Assembly: GCF_013385425.1 (NCBI RefSeq)
Contig: NZ_JACAQA010000018.1
Span: 1 to 64,000, forward strand
Source of the DNA: Pseudomonas gingeri
Lineage (GTDB): Bacteria; Pseudomonadota; Gammaproteobacteria; Pseudomonadales; Pseudomonadaceae
DNA length: 64,000 bases
Direction of reading: 5' to 3'
Positions 43,123-52,276 of this stretch are shown here, one piece after another. A program made the position numbers and the translations under genes. Below the pieces are notes generated by a model. It made no database searches and was not told the DNA's origin. It saw nothing but the letters and a program-made list of their open reading frames with translations. Position 1 is the first letter of the stretch, and each line of letters begins with the position of its first letter.

Positions 43123-44175
43123 TTATTGGCCCAGCTCAGCGCCCGTGGGCGTGGTGGTGTGGGCGCCGCCCTGGCCGACGAGGATCAGGTTGCCGTTGCC
43201 GGCCGCCGTCACCGCCGACAGGGAAATCCGGTCGGGACGGTTGAACACGCTGAAGGTCACGCCGTCATCGGTACTGCGGATCACGCTGCCGCCGTTGCCG
43301 ACGATCACCAGCGAACCGTCATCCAGCAAGGTCGCGCCGGACAGGCCGAACTCCAGGGCACCACGGGCGGCCTTGAGTTCCACCGGTTCCCAACTGCTGC
43401 CGAAGTCAGTGGAGCGGTAGAGGTTGCCGCGCAAGCCGTAGGCCAGCAACGTGGAGGGCTGAGCGGTGCCGATCACGCCGAACAACGACCCCTGGTAAGG
43501 GCCGTCGACGTGTTCCCAGGTCTGGCCCCAGTCGGCGGAGCGGAACATGCTGCCCTGTTCGCCAACCACGAACAGCCCGGCATCCTTGACCGCGGCGATG
43601 GCGTTGAGGTGGAACTGATCGGGGTTGTCGATGCGGTCGCTGACGTTTTCCCAGTGCTGGCCGCCGTCGGTGGTTTCCAGCAGGGCCCCGTAGGCGCCCA
43701 CGGCAAAGCCGGTGCGGGCGTCCTTGAACCAGAGGTCGAGCAACGGCGCTTCGCGCTTGAGGTCCTGGAACTGGCGGGTCCAGGTGGCGCCGCCGTCGCT
43801 GCTGGCGAGAATCTGCGCGTCGTGGCCGACGGCCCAGCCGTGCTGGTCGTCGACGAAATAGACCGCGGTGAGCATCTGCCGGGTCGGGACCTTGGCCTGG
43901 GTCCAGTGGCCGCCCTGGTCGTCGGAGAAGAGAATGTGCCCGCGATCGCCGACGGCCACCAGCCGCTTGCCGGCATGCACCACGTCGAGCAGCAGGCTCT
44001 TGATGGCCTTGGAGGATTCGATGGAGTAGACGGTGTCGGCAGTGGTGGACGCTGCCGCGTATACGCTGGCCGGCAGTGCCGCCAGTCCCGACAGCGAAAG
44101 CGCCGCCACCAGCAATGCCGTACCGCGCCATGTCGGCGGACAGCCAGAACCCGTAGGCCTCACAGGCTCATTCAT
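43123..44175 (-). CDS. BNR/YCF48-like beta-propeller protein, exported
   Basis: A 350-residue periplasmic protein. A signal peptide (ALLVAALSLSGLAALPASVYA) is followed by repeated propeller blades with the BNR pattern SxDxGxxW: FSDDQGGHWTQ, ASSDGGATWTRQ, ETTDGGQHWENV, RSADWGQTWEHV, RSTDFGSSWEPV. YCF48-type propellers act as assembly factors. Here it is coupled with the MMPL exporter downstream and probably supports or couples to it in the periplasm. GGAG eight bases upstream fixes the start. The 270-base region upstream (44176-44446) should contain the promoter; nothing clear was seen. Confidence 0.82.
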   Translation of the reverse strand: MNEPVRPTGSGCPPTWRGTALLVAALSLSGLAALPASVYAAASTTADTVYSIESSKAIKSLLLDVVHAGKRLVAVGDRGHILFSDDQGGHWTQAKVPTRQMLTAVYFVDDQHGWAVGHDAQILASSDGGATWTRQFQDLKREAPLLDLWFKDARTGFAVGAYGALLETTDGGQHWENVSDRIDNPDQFHLNAIAAVKDAGLFVVGEQGSMFRSADWGQTWEHVDGPYQGSLFGVIGTAQPSTLLAYGLRGNLYRSTDFGSSWEPVELKAARGALEFGLSGATLLDDGSLVIVGNGGSVIRSTDDGVTFSVFNRPDRISLSAVTAAGNGNLILVGQGGAHTTTPTGAELGQ

Positions 44176-44405
44176 AGACCTTTCTCCCCATTATTATTGT
44201 CAGGTCATCCAACCTATCAGGGCGCCTTCGAGGGCATTTTCATGACGGCCGGTTCGTCTGAAACCGGCAATCTAGAGCCCCTTCTAAAGCTGGAGCTATC
44301 CTATCGGGCTTTGGAATCGTCTGACAATCGACGCCACGTTATCTTTTGTTAACCCGGGGCGTTGAGGGGGAGCCTGAATGATGGGGCATCAGGTGAGGTG
44401 ATGAA

Positions 44406-44429
44406 CAAAGGCCACGAGCGTGGCCTTTG
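44406..44429. terminator. Hairpin terminator after pepN
   Basis: CAAAGGCCACGAGCGTGGCCTTTG is a perfect symmetric stem of ten bases with a short loop. The U-run is short (three) on the minus strand. It stands directly after pepN and ahead of the BNR gene promoter. Confidence 0.7.
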
Positions 44430-44446
44430 CGGGTGTGAATCAACTA

Positions 44447-47104
44447 TCAGGCCAGGCTTTTGCTGACAACCTCGTACACATCGGCCGACAACTCGCCCGA
44501 ACCGCGAATCCGCTCCAGCTCGGCCTTCATCAGCGCCTGGCGGGCGTCGTCATACTTGCGCCAGCGGGTCAGCGGCGCCAACTGCCGGGAAGCGATCTGC
44601 GGGTTCAGCGCATTGAGCTGGATCACCAGGTCCGCCAGGAAGCGGTAGCCGGAACCGTCCGCCGCGTGGAAGTTGATCAGGTTCTGCCCGGCAAAGGCAC
44701 CGATCAACGCCCGCACCTTGTTCGGGTTCTTGATGGTGAACGCCGGGTGTTCCATCAACGCCTTGACCCGCTGCAAGCCACCCGGCAACGGGCTACCGGC
44801 CTGGACGCTGAACCACTGGTCCATGACCAGCGGATTGTCCTTGAAGTGCTCGGCGAAACTGGCCAGCGCCAACGCCTTCTCGGCCTCGAACGGCGAGTTC
44901 ACCAGCACCGCCAGGGAGGTCAGGCGTTCGGTCATGTTGTCGGCGCTTTCGAACTGCTCCAGGGTCGCCGCCAGCACTTCAGGCTTGCCGCTGAGCATCA
45001 GGTACGACAGCGCGATATTCTGCAGGGCACGCCGGGCGAAATGTTCGTTCTCGGCCACGTAAACCGTGGTTTTCGACAGCGCGCGATTGGCCTGGTAACG
45101 CTGCCACAAACCGTCGAACAACTGCTCGGCCAGCTGCCGGCGAACGAATTCGCGAGCGGTGTGGATCGCCTCGACATCCGCCACTTCGCTGATCTCGGTG
45201 AGGTAGGCCTCGCCCGGCAACGAGAGCATTTCAGCAACCATCGCCTGATCAAGCTGCTCGTTGCCCAGCACGCTGCGCAAGGCCGTGACCAGACGCGGAT
45301 CAAGCACCAGCGTTTCACCCTTCTGATGCTGGGCGATCAGTTCCTGCAGCACCTGCACCGACAATTGCTGGCCGGCGTCCCAACGGTTGAAACCGTCGCT
45401 GTCGTGCTGCATCAGGAACATCAACTGGTCGCGGTCGTAGGGGAAGCTCAGCTTCACCGGCGCCGAGAAACCCCGCAGCAGCGATGGCAGCGGCTTGGCG
45501 GCGATGCCGACAAAGGTAAAGGTCTGTTCGGCTTCGGTCACCGAGAGCACACGGCTGGTGGCGCCGGCGGCCACTTCACCCGTCAGTTGCAGGGCGATTT
45601 CAGCACCCTGGGCATCCAGCAGGCCGATCTCCACCGGAATCACGAACGGCAGTTTTTCCTGTTTATCCGGAGTCTGCGGGCAGCTCTGGCGGAAGGTCAG
45701 GCTGTAGGTCCTGGCGCTCGCATCGTAGCTTTCGCTGACAGCAAGACGCGGTGTACCGGCCTGGCTGTACCAGCGCTTGAACTGGCTGAAGTCGACGCCA
45801 TTGGCATCCTCCATGGCCTTGACGAAATCGTCGCAGGTCACGGCCTGGCCGTCATGGCGTTGGAAATACAGGTCGCTGCCTTTGCGGAAACCTTCGGCAC
45901 CGAGCAAGGTGTGGATCATGCCGACCACTTCCGAACCCTTCTCGTATACGGTCAGGGTGTAGAAGTTGGAGATCTCGATAAAGCTGTCCGGGCGCACGGC
46001 GTGGGCCATGGGGCCGGCGTCTTCGGCGAACTGGTGGGTGCGCAGGTAGGCGACATCCTGGATACGCTTGACCGTGGCCGAGTTCATGTCGGCGGAGAAG
46101 CCGGCATCGCGGAACACCGTGAAGCCTTCCTTGAGCGACAGCTGGAACCAGTCGCGGCAGGTCACGCGGTTGCCCGACCAGTTGTGGAAGTATTCATGGG
46201 CGACGATAGCCTCGACCCGCTGGTGCGCGGCGTCGGTGGCGGTTTCAGCCCGGGCCAGCACGGCGCTGGAGTTGAAGATATTGAGGCCCTTGTTCTCCAT
46301 GGCGCCCATGTTGAAGTCGTTGACCGCGACGATCATGAAGATATCCAGGTCGTACTCGCGACCATAGACTTCCTCGTCCCAGCGCATGGACTTCTTCAGG
46401 CTGTTCATGGCGTGCTGGCACTTGTCGATATTTTCCGGCTCGACATAGATGCGCAGCGCGACGTTACGGCCGCTCATGGTCGCGAAGCTGTCTTCGACAC
46501 ACCACAGGTCACCCGCCACCAGAGCGAACAGGTAGGCCGGTTTCATGAACGGGTCTTCCCAGGTCGCCCAGTGCCGACCGTCGTCCTGGGGACCATTGCC
46601 CACCGGGTTGCCGTTGGACAACAGCACCGGGTAGCGATGCTGCTCGGCGATCACCGTGGTGGTGAACTTGCTCATCACATCCGGGCGGTCGAGGTAGTAG
46701 GTGATCTTGCGGAAGCCTTCGGCCTCGCACTGGGTGCAGAACATCGAGCCGGACTTGTACAGGCCTTCCAGGGCGGTATTGGTTTCCGGGTGGATCTTCA
46801 CGCTGGTATCGACGCTGAAGTGCTCGCTGCCCGGGTGCAGGGTCAGGTGGCTATCGTCGATCTGGTAGTCGTTGCTCGACAACACGCGGTCGTCGAGTTG
46901 CACCGACAGCAGTTCCAGCAGTTGGCCATCCAGCACCAGCGGCGGCAGACCGGCACCGGCAGCCGGGTTGCGGCGCATCACCAGCTGCGCATGGACCAGG
47001 GTATGGTCCTCGAACAACTCGAAGGTCAGGTGCGTCTCGTCGATCAGGTAGTCCGGTGCCTGATAGTCCTTCAGATAAATCATCTTCGGTTGTTCGGTGC
47101 GCAT
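44447..47104 (-). CDS. pepN: Aminopeptidase N
   Basis: Broad-specificity zinc metallo-aminopeptidase (M1 family), cytosolic. The 885-residue protein has the exopeptidase motif MGAMENKGLNIFNS, the zinc site HEYFHNWSGNRVTCRDWF with the distal Glu in LSLKEGFTVF, and the catalytic Tyr region FYTLTVYEKGSEVV. The C-terminal half is the helical DUF3458 superhelix. Length matches E. coli PepN. It is 12 bases downstream of the DUF2797 gene and probably in the same operon. Confidence 0.97.
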   Translation of the reverse strand: MRTEQPKMIYLKDYQAPDYLIDETHLTFELFEDHTLVHAQLVMRRNPAAGAGLPPLVLDGQLLELLSVQLDDRVLSSNDYQIDDSHLTLHPGSEHFSVDTSVKIHPETNTALEGLYKSGSMFCTQCEAEGFRKITYYLDRPDVMSKFTTTVIAEQHRYPVLLSNGNPVGNGPQDDGRHWATWEDPFMKPAYLFALVAGDLWCVEDSFATMSGRNVALRIYVEPENIDKCQHAMNSLKKSMRWDEEVYGREYDLDIFMIVAVNDFNMGAMENKGLNIFNSSAVLARAETATDAAHQRVEAIVAHEYFHNWSGNRVTCRDWFQLSLKEGFTVFRDAGFSADMNSATVKRIQDVAYLRTHQFAEDAGPMAHAVRPDSFIEISNFYTLTVYEKGSEVVGMIHTLLGAEGFRKGSDLYFQRHDGQAVTCDDFVKAMEDANGVDFSQFKRWYSQAGTPRLAVSESYDASARTYSLTFRQSCPQTPDKQEKLPFVIPVEIGLLDAQGAEIALQLTGEVAAGATSRVLSVTEAEQTFTFVGIAAKPLPSLLRGFSAPVKLSFPYDRDQLMFLMQHDSDGFNRWDAGQQLSVQVLQELIAQHQKGETLVLDPRLVTALRSVLGNEQLDQAMVAEMLSLPGEAYLTEISEVADVEAIHTAREFVRRQLAEQLFDGLWQRYQANRALSKTTVYVAENEHFARRALQNIALSYLMLSGKPEVLAATLEQFESADNMTERLTSLAVLVNSPFEAEKALALASFAEHFKDNPLVMDQWFSVQAGSPLPGGLQRVKALMEHPAFTIKNPNKVRALIGAFAGQNLINFHAADGSGYRFLADLVIQLNALNPQIASRQLAPLTRWRKYDDARQALMKAELERIRGSGELSADVYEVVSKSLA

Positions 47105-47116
47105 GAGGGTGTCCTT

Positions 47117-47947
47117 TTACTGATGCACGGCGAGCTGGTAAGCCGTGTATTTACGGATATTGATCACGCCGGTGTCAAAGATCAGGTACTGGCCCTTGAT
47201 CCCCATCAACGTGCCTTCGGCAATCGGGTCTTTGTCCAGGTTGAAGCTGACCACCTTGGTCGGGTAGTGCTCGATCGGATAGCGGATTTCCAGCGGCTCG
47301 ACATCATGCACCGGCTGGATCGCCTGCAGACCGAAACGCGCCTGCAAGGCCGTGAAGCCCTCGGCACAGGATTCGAACAGTTGATCACGCACCGCCTTGA
47401 GGTCCACCGCCGGCGCATCGCCCTTGAGCAAGGCGCGCCAGTTGGTCTTGTCGGCCACCTGGCTGCGAAACAGGTCCTCGACGAAACCGGACTGCTGGCG
47501 GGTCGCCACACGGACAATCGGCAGCGCCTGACTGGCGCCCTGGTCGAGCCAGCGGGTCGGCAACTGGGTGGCGCGGGTGATGCCGACCTTGATCCCCGAC
47601 GAATTGGCCAGGTAGACCACGTGGTCGGTCATGCAGAATTTTTCGCCCCAGGACGGTTCGCGGCAGGTGCCGGCGTCGTAATGGCAGCGCTCGGGACTCA
47701 TGATGCAGGTGTCGCACTGGGCCAGCTTGGTCATGCACGGGTAGCAATAACCCTGGCTGAAGCTGGTCTTGGTCTTGCGTCCACAATGGGTGCAATGAAT
47801 CGCCCCGAGGAATTCCAGGCGCAGCTTCTGGCCGATCAACGGATTGACCGGCACCTCGCTGTCACCCAGGCGAAAGGCGTACTGCACATCCGCGCCTTCA
47901 AGGCGCGTCGACATCTTGCTGATTGCACCGCGGCCAAGCTCGATCAA
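47117..47947 (-). CDS. DUF2797 domain protein with zinc-binding cysteines, TTG start
   Basis: A 276-residue protein. Four cysteine pairs near residues 45-85 (CTHCGRK, GYCYPCM, CDTCIMS, ERCHYDAGTC) suggest one or two zinc sites, followed by a GIY-YIG-like part (HVVYLANSSGIKVGITR near residue 100), which makes a nucleic-acid role possible. I take the TTG at 47947 as the start because it forms TTGA with the stop codon of yeaC and gives the family opening LIELGRGAISKM; the ATG at 47914 is the alternative. Function not established. Confidence 0.75.
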   Translation of the reverse strand: MIELGRGAISKMSTRLEGADVQYAFRLGDSEVPVNPLIGQKLRLEFLGAIHCTHCGRKTKTSFSQGYCYPCMTKLAQCDTCIMSPERCHYDAGTCREPSWGEKFCMTDHVVYLANSSGIKVGITRATQLPTRWLDQGASQALPIVRVATRQQSGFVEDLFRSQVADKTNWRALLKGDAPAVDLKAVRDQLFESCAEGFTALQARFGLQAIQPVHDVEPLEIRYPIEHYPTKVVSFNLDKDPIAEGTLMGIKGQYLIFDTGVINIRKYTAYQLAVHQ

Positions 47948-48204
47948 TGGATGGCATCCGACTTGAACAGGATGTTCGGCACCGGCGCCGACTTCGAGGC
48001 GCATTCCTGCGCGCCCATGTAGCCGGTGCGCTGGTCTTCCGGCAGGTTCTGGGTTTCCCAGGCGATCATTGCCTGCAACGACAGCTCGCGCTGTTCGGCG
48101 CTGAGCTTGCGCCCGTCCGACCATTTGCCGATTTCCACCGCCAGTTTCAGGCTCTCGTAGATGTCGGGGGTGATGTTTTCAATCATTTCGATAAAAGAGG
48201 ACAT
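47944..48204 (-). CDS. yeaC: YeaC-like DUF1315 protein (86 aa)
   Basis: The product MSSFIEMIENITPDIYESLK... with KWSDGRKLSAEQRELSLQAMIAWE is the DUF1315/YeaC family, small cytosolic proteins of unknown role. Full length for the family. It overlaps the DUF2797 gene by four bases if that gene starts at TTG. It starts 27 bases downstream of glpG. Confidence 0.83.
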   Translation of the reverse strand: MSSFIEMIENITPDIYESLKLAVEIGKWSDGRKLSAEQRELSLQAMIAWETQNLPEDQRTGYMGAQECASKSAPVPNILFKSDAIH

Positions 48205-48231
48205 GCGCTCTCCACGCTTGAAAAAAGTCGA

Positions 48232-49104
48232 CTAGATGGCCAGTTTACGACGAGACCAGAGGCCGCCCAACAAACCGCTGAAACATCCGATGAGCAGTCC
48301 ACCGACATGGGCGCCGTTGGCGATTTCGCCGAAGCCGATCATCGAGACCAGGCCCGACAGGCACAACAACAGCCAGACCAGCATCATCACCAGCACACCG
48401 CGCGGCAGACGATAGACCGGGTTCGGCGACACCCATTGGTAGATCCAGCAATACCCGAGCAAACCGTAGAGCACCCCGGACAGGCCGCCGAACAGGGTCG
48501 GGCCGCTGACGTAGTACTGCGTATAGTTGGAAACCAGGCTGAACAGCAGCGTCAGCCCGATCAGGTTGATGCTGCCCTGGCGCAGCTCGATGCGCCGGCC
48601 CAGCTCCCAGTACCACATGCCGTTCATGGCGATATGCAGGATGCCGAAGTGGATCAGCATCGGCGTCACCAACCGCCACCACTGCCCCGCCGCCAGGCCA
48701 TCGGCCAGGGGCGTGAACTGGACGTAGTTGCCGTTCACCCGGAAGTCGAGGAAGGTCAACCAGTGCAGGGTCTGGAGGTTGTCACCGAGCAGGGTCACGC
48801 CGGCGACGATCAGGCACAGCAAGAGGATGGTGGCGGTGGCCGGGCTCTGACGCACCTGGGTGAGAAAGTTCGGCCGGGTCATGGCCACGGGCTTGTCCGG
48901 GACTTCCAGGTGGTTATCCGGGTCGCCCGCGGGGAAACGCTGGTACAGCGACAGCACGTCGGCACTGATCGACTCGGGCACCCACAGCACCTGCTCGCCG
49001 GATTCCTCGTTGACCCGGTGCGGCACCTGCATGCGCTCCAGCAGTTTGACGAAGCCACTCAAATCAGTGGTCAACGGCAGGCGTAAGACAGCAGTGGCAC
49101 TCAT
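48232..49104 (-). CDS. glpG: Rhomboid intramembrane serine protease GlpG
   Basis: A 290-residue protease with a soluble N-terminal domain (about 1-90) and six membrane helices. The catalytic Ser is in FGGLSGVLYGLLGY and the catalytic His in IANGAHVGGLLIG; the oxyanion helix is PMLIHFGILHIAMNGMWYWELG, and the arginine of the L1 loop is present (WWRLVTP). It cleaves membrane proteins near helix ends. It overlaps the phosphoesterase gene by four bases (ATGA). Confidence 0.93.
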   Translation of the reverse strand: MSATAVLRLPLTTDLSGFVKLLERMQVPHRVNEESGEQVLWVPESISADVLSLYQRFPAGDPDNHLEVPDKPVAMTRPNFLTQVRQSPATATILLLCLIVAGVTLLGDNLQTLHWLTFLDFRVNGNYVQFTPLADGLAAGQWWRLVTPMLIHFGILHIAMNGMWYWELGRRIELRQGSINLIGLTLLFSLVSNYTQYYVSGPTLFGGLSGVLYGLLGYCWIYQWVSPNPVYRLPRGVLVMMLVWLLLCLSGLVSMIGFGEIANGAHVGGLLIGCFSGLLGGLWSRRKLAI

Positions 49105-50072
49105 CGCAAAGCCTCGGGACGTTCGACGTCGACCCAGACGAATTTCTGCGGGTCGAGGGTGGTTTCCTGGTCCAGCCGGTAAGCCGCCAGCTTGCCGTAG
49201 AGCACGGCGCTGTAATCCAGGCAGGCCAGGTTGGGACGGATCGGCGCGGGCTTGCCGCTGCGCCAGTAGTGACCGACGAACAGCATCGGTTCTTCGAGAC
49301 CGTAGCGCAGCAGGGCATTCTTTTCGGTCGAGGACAGTGCTTTGCTCGCCACCAATTCAGGCAAGGCATCCGGCTGGAAGACGATATCGCCGTAGGTCTG
49401 CGGATCGTCTTCCCAGAACTTGGTGCGGAAGAACGCCCGGGTCAGGCCGTCGCCGCCGGTCAACGTCAGGCCGTCCGGCAGGCGCATATCGGTGCCGCGC
49501 AGCAGGCGGTCGAACACCGTCGCGGCAAAACTGCCGGGCAGCGCCGAATCCTTGAGGAAGGCTTCGTCGATCCGGCCGTCGGGGTGCTGCGCCCGCAAAG
49601 GCGCGATCAAGCCGCCATCCCAGCAGGCATGCACCACGCGGAAACGTCCGGCATCGATGAACAGCGGCAGCTCGTAGAACCAGGCGAGAAAGTCATGCCA
49701 GTCCGCCGGGTGCTGTTCGAACTGGGTCAGGGTTTCATTAAGCAGCCGGGCATGCCGTGGCGTGTGCTCGCGGACGAACTGCTTGCCGCTGCCCGCGGCG
49801 GCCGGGGTGCTCCAGCCCAGGGCGTTGAACTCGTGGTTGCCCATGATGCACAGCGCCTGCCCGGCCTCGACCATGTCATGGACGATATGCAGGGCTTCGC
49901 GGATACGTGGGCCACGGTCGATGATATCGCCGAGGAACACCGCCATGCGCGACGGATGACGCCAGACGCCCCCCAGCTTCTGGTAGCCGAGCATGTCCAG
50001 CAGATGTTCGAGGGTATGGGCGCAACCGTGCACATCACCGATCAGATCGTAGCCACGCGCGGGATCGAGCAT
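49101..50072 (-). CDS. Metallophosphoesterase (Ser/Thr phosphatase-like)
   Basis: A 323-residue calcineurin-like phosphoesterase with the metal motifs YDLIGDVHGCAHTLE, VFLGDIIDRGPRIRE, ALCIMGNHEFNALGW and VVHACWDG, and MLFVGHYWRSGKP as the last His motif. It resembles PrpA/ApaH-type phosphatases but the substrate is unknown. Its ATG shares one base with the nadK stop (TGATG) and its stop overlaps glpG, so nadK-phosphatase-glpG form one operon. Confidence 0.85.
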   Translation of the reverse strand: MLDPARGYDLIGDVHGCAHTLEHLLDMLGYQKLGGVWRHPSRMAVFLGDIIDRGPRIREALHIVHDMVEAGQALCIMGNHEFNALGWSTPAAAGSGKQFVREHTPRHARLLNETLTQFEQHPADWHDFLAWFYELPLFIDAGRFRVVHACWDGGLIAPLRAQHPDGRIDEAFLKDSALPGSFAATVFDRLLRGTDMRLPDGLTLTGGDGLTRAFFRTKFWEDDPQTYGDIVFQPDALPELVASKALSSTEKNALLRYGLEEPMLFVGHYWRSGKPAPIRPNLACLDYSAVLYGKLAAYRLDQETTLDPQKFVWVDVERPEALR

Positions 50073-50962
50073 CAGTCGCCTCCACCACCCAGCCGACTGC
50101 CCCAGCCGAGCTTGGTGCGGCAGACTTCGTAATAGTTGTGATCCAGCGGGTGGATCAGCCGCAGCTTCTGCGGTTTCTTGCTGATGGTCACCGTATCGCC
50201 GGGGGCACAGGTGAAATGGTTCTGCCCGTCACAGGAAACCTGCGGGTAGATCTGCATGTCCTTGGACACCACGATTTTCAACTCGCTGTTGCCGTCGACC
50301 ACAATGGGGCGGCTGGACAAGGTATGGGGGTACATGGGCACGATCACAATGGCATCGAGCTTGGGATGCATGATCGGACCGCCGGCGGACAGCGCATAGG
50401 CGGTGGAACCGGTGGGTGTGGCGACGATCAGGCCGTCGGCTTTCTGGCTGCAGACGAACTGGCCGTCGATATACAGCTCGAACTCGATCATCCGCGTCGA
50501 CTTGCCGGGGTGCAGGACCACGTCGTTGAGCGCATCGCCCTGGCCGATGGCTTCGGCATGGCGGCGTACTTCGGCCTGCAGCAGGAAGCGATTTTCCACC
50601 AGGTAATGGCCGTCGAGGACCTTGGCCACTTCGACCTCGAGGTCGTCCGGGCGGATATCGGTGAGAAAGCCCAGGTTGCCACGGTTGATCCCCAGCACCG
50701 GGATATTGTGCCGGGCCAGCGCGCGGGCGGCGCCGAGCAGGCTACCGTCGCCGCCGACGACGATGACCATGTCGCAGACTTCGCCGAGCATCTTGCGCGA
50801 CGAGGTTTGCAGGCCGTGGCCCGGCAGGACCTCGGCGATGGTGTCCTCGAGGATGACGTGCAGGTGCCGCGCCAGGAGGAATCTCTTCAACCGGCGAACG
50901 GTTTCCAGCACCTGCGAACTGCCCAGGCGGCCAATGATGCCGATATTGCGAAATTGCTCCAT
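50072..50962 (-). CDS. nadK: NAD kinase
   Basis: ATP-dependent phosphorylation of NAD+ to NADP+. The 296-residue protein shows the GGDGS motif in VIVVGGDGSLLGAARALA, the loop GINRGNLGFLTDI, the second signature VATPTGSTAYALSAGGPI and the C-terminal DGQNHFTCAPGDTVTI. Normal length. First gene of the minus-strand operon; divergent from the DUF1853 gene with 88 bases between. Confidence 0.96.
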   Translation of the reverse strand: MEQFRNIGIIGRLGSSQVLETVRRLKRFLLARHLHVILEDTIAEVLPGHGLQTSSRKMLGEVCDMVIVVGGDGSLLGAARALARHNIPVLGINRGNLGFLTDIRPDDLEVEVAKVLDGHYLVENRFLLQAEVRRHAEAIGQGDALNDVVLHPGKSTRMIEFELYIDGQFVCSQKADGLIVATPTGSTAYALSAGGPIMHPKLDAIVIVPMYPHTLSSRPIVVDGNSELKIVVSKDMQIYPQVSCDGQNHFTCAPGDTVTISKKPQKLRLIHPLDHNYYEVCRTKLGWGSRLGGGGD

Positions 50963-51050
50963 GGGGCTCCTGCGGGGTCTGGGACGGGCAAAGGGGAGAT
51001 TATGGGCGAAAGCCGGCCCGAGACAAAACCCTTTCAGCTATGCTCGCAGG

Positions 51051-52001
51051 ATGATCCTCTTCCCCGACTTGCTCAACCTGCCCCGACAGTTGCGCCATCC
51101 CGAAGTGCGCGACCTGGCCTGGGTCATCCTGGCGCCGCCGATGCTGGAAGACACGCCATGGCCGCAACGCCACCCGTTGGCCGGCAGTGACTGGGTCCAG
51201 GCACCGGACCTGTTGGAGCGGTGGTTGCATGGGCTGGACCGCAATCCCATCGAGTTGCAGGGGTGGTTGGTACGCGGGGCGACCCGGCGCCTGGGGTTGT
51301 ATTACGAGCGACTGTGGCAGTTCGCGGTGCAGCAGGCACCGGGGATCGAGCTGATCGGCGCCAACCTGCCGATCCGCCGCGAGGGCCACACCCTGGGTGA
51401 GTTGGACCTGCTGTTGCGCGATCGCGATGGTGTGCATCACCTGGAATTGGCGATCAAGCTGTACCTTGGCCCGCAACACGGCGGCGGCGAAGACCCGGCA
51501 CGCTGGCTCGGCCCGGGCTGCCATGATCGGCTGGACCGCAAGCTGGCGCACCTGAGCGAGCACCAGTTGCCGATTTCCGCCCGGCCGGAAAGCCGCCAGG
51601 CCTTGGCGGCGCTGGATATCCATCAGTTCAGCGCACAGCTGTGGCTGGGCGGTTACCTGCTGTATCCGTGGCCGGGGACGGCGCGTCCGCCCCGGGGGGC
51701 TCATCCGCAGCATCTGCACGGGCGCTGGCTGCATCAGCGCGACTGGGCGGACTTTATCAAGCGCAGCCCGGTGGGCCGCTGGCAACCCCTGCCCCGCCAT
51801 GCCTGGCTGGCGCCGGCGCACTATGCCGAGGCAGACGCCTGGTCGCGGGAGCACCTGGCCCAGTGGCTGGAGGAGCTCGACCCGCACGCGCCAGCGCAGT
51901 TGCTGGTGCGCCTGACCCAGAATGCGCAAGCCGACTGGGAAGAGGCCGAGCGCTTGTTTCTGGTGGCTGATCTCTGGCCGAATGTGCCGGGTACCGGCTG
52001 A
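51051..52001 (+). CDS. DUF1853 family protein
   Basis: A 316-residue cytosolic protein of the DUF1853 family, with LPRQLRHPEVRDLAWVILAPPML at the start and RLGLYYERLWQFAVQQAPG followed by GELDLLLRDRDGVHHLELAIKLYLG, which has the look of a restriction-like PD-(D/E)xK nuclease core (E, D, ExK spacing as LDLLLR...HLELAIK). That resemblance is my inference. ATG 51051 is chosen although only AGG precedes it. It is monocistronic and ends at a REPIN. Confidence 0.72.
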   Translation: MILFPDLLNLPRQLRHPEVRDLAWVILAPPMLEDTPWPQRHPLAGSDWVQAPDLLERWLHGLDRNPIELQGWLVRGATRRLGLYYERLWQFAVQQAPGIELIGANLPIRREGHTLGELDLLLRDRDGVHHLELAIKLYLGPQHGGGEDPARWLGPGCHDRLDRKLAHLSEHQLPISARPESRQALAALDIHQFSAQLWLGGYLLYPWPGTARPPRGAHPQHLHGRWLHQRDWADFIKRSPVGRWQPLPRHAWLAPAHYAEADAWSREHLAQWLEELDPHAPAQLLVRLTQNAQADWEEAERLFLVADLWPNVPGTG

Positions 52002-52026
52002 GTCCTGCGGTGAGCTTTCTGGCCTC

Positions 52027-52120
52027 TTCGCGGGCAAGCTCCGCTCCCACATTGATTTTGCGTCGTACGCAAATGGTGTGATCGACACAAAACCCTGTGG
52101 GAGCGGAGCTTGCCCGCGAA
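52027..52120. repeat. REPIN with perfect 25-base arms
   Basis: Bases 52027-52051 (TTCGCGGGCAAGCTCCGCTC...) and 52096-52120 are exact reverse complements; 44 unrelated bases lie between. This is a paired REP (REPIN/BIME) of the type dispersed in Pseudomonas genomes by RAYT transposases. It separates the ends of the DUF1853 gene and the arsC remnant. Confidence 0.9.
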
Positions 52121-52135
52121 AGCGTCGGCACAGAC

Positions 52136-52276
52136 CTACAACTGACCGATCTGCTGCACATGTTCTCTGTCGATGTCCGCAGACGCCAATGCCAGCAACG
52201 CCCGACACCGCCGCTCGATCTGCACCACCGTAGCCCTGAACGCCATCATCACCGCCGCTTCATCGCCCTCCTCGTC
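52136..52276 (-). pseudogene. arsC: C-terminal remnant of arsenate reductase arsC
   Basis: Immediately after arsB, and overlapping its stop codon in another frame, 46 codons read GDEAAVMMAFRATVVQIERR...CRALLALASADIDREHVQQIGQL. This aligns by eye with the end of thioredoxin-type ArsC of Pseudomonas, which from memory runs GDDAAIDAAFHATLARIEKR..., same spacing to the final IGxL. The N-terminal 110 or so residues, including the CxxxxxR active site, are absent: upstream the frame runs into arsB. It looks like a deletion that joined the end of arsB to the tail of arsC. It has no start of its own. Confidence 0.6.

Noticed and set aside
40723..44352. A 1,209-codon plus-strand frame opposite the MMPL and BNR genes
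   Set aside because: Antisense shadow spanning two real genes and their gap; composition is that of reversed high-GC codons.
44420..48022. A 1,200-codon plus-strand frame opposite pepN and the DUF2797 gene
   Set aside because: Shadow of well-supported minus-strand genes; no ribosome site and no family resemblance.
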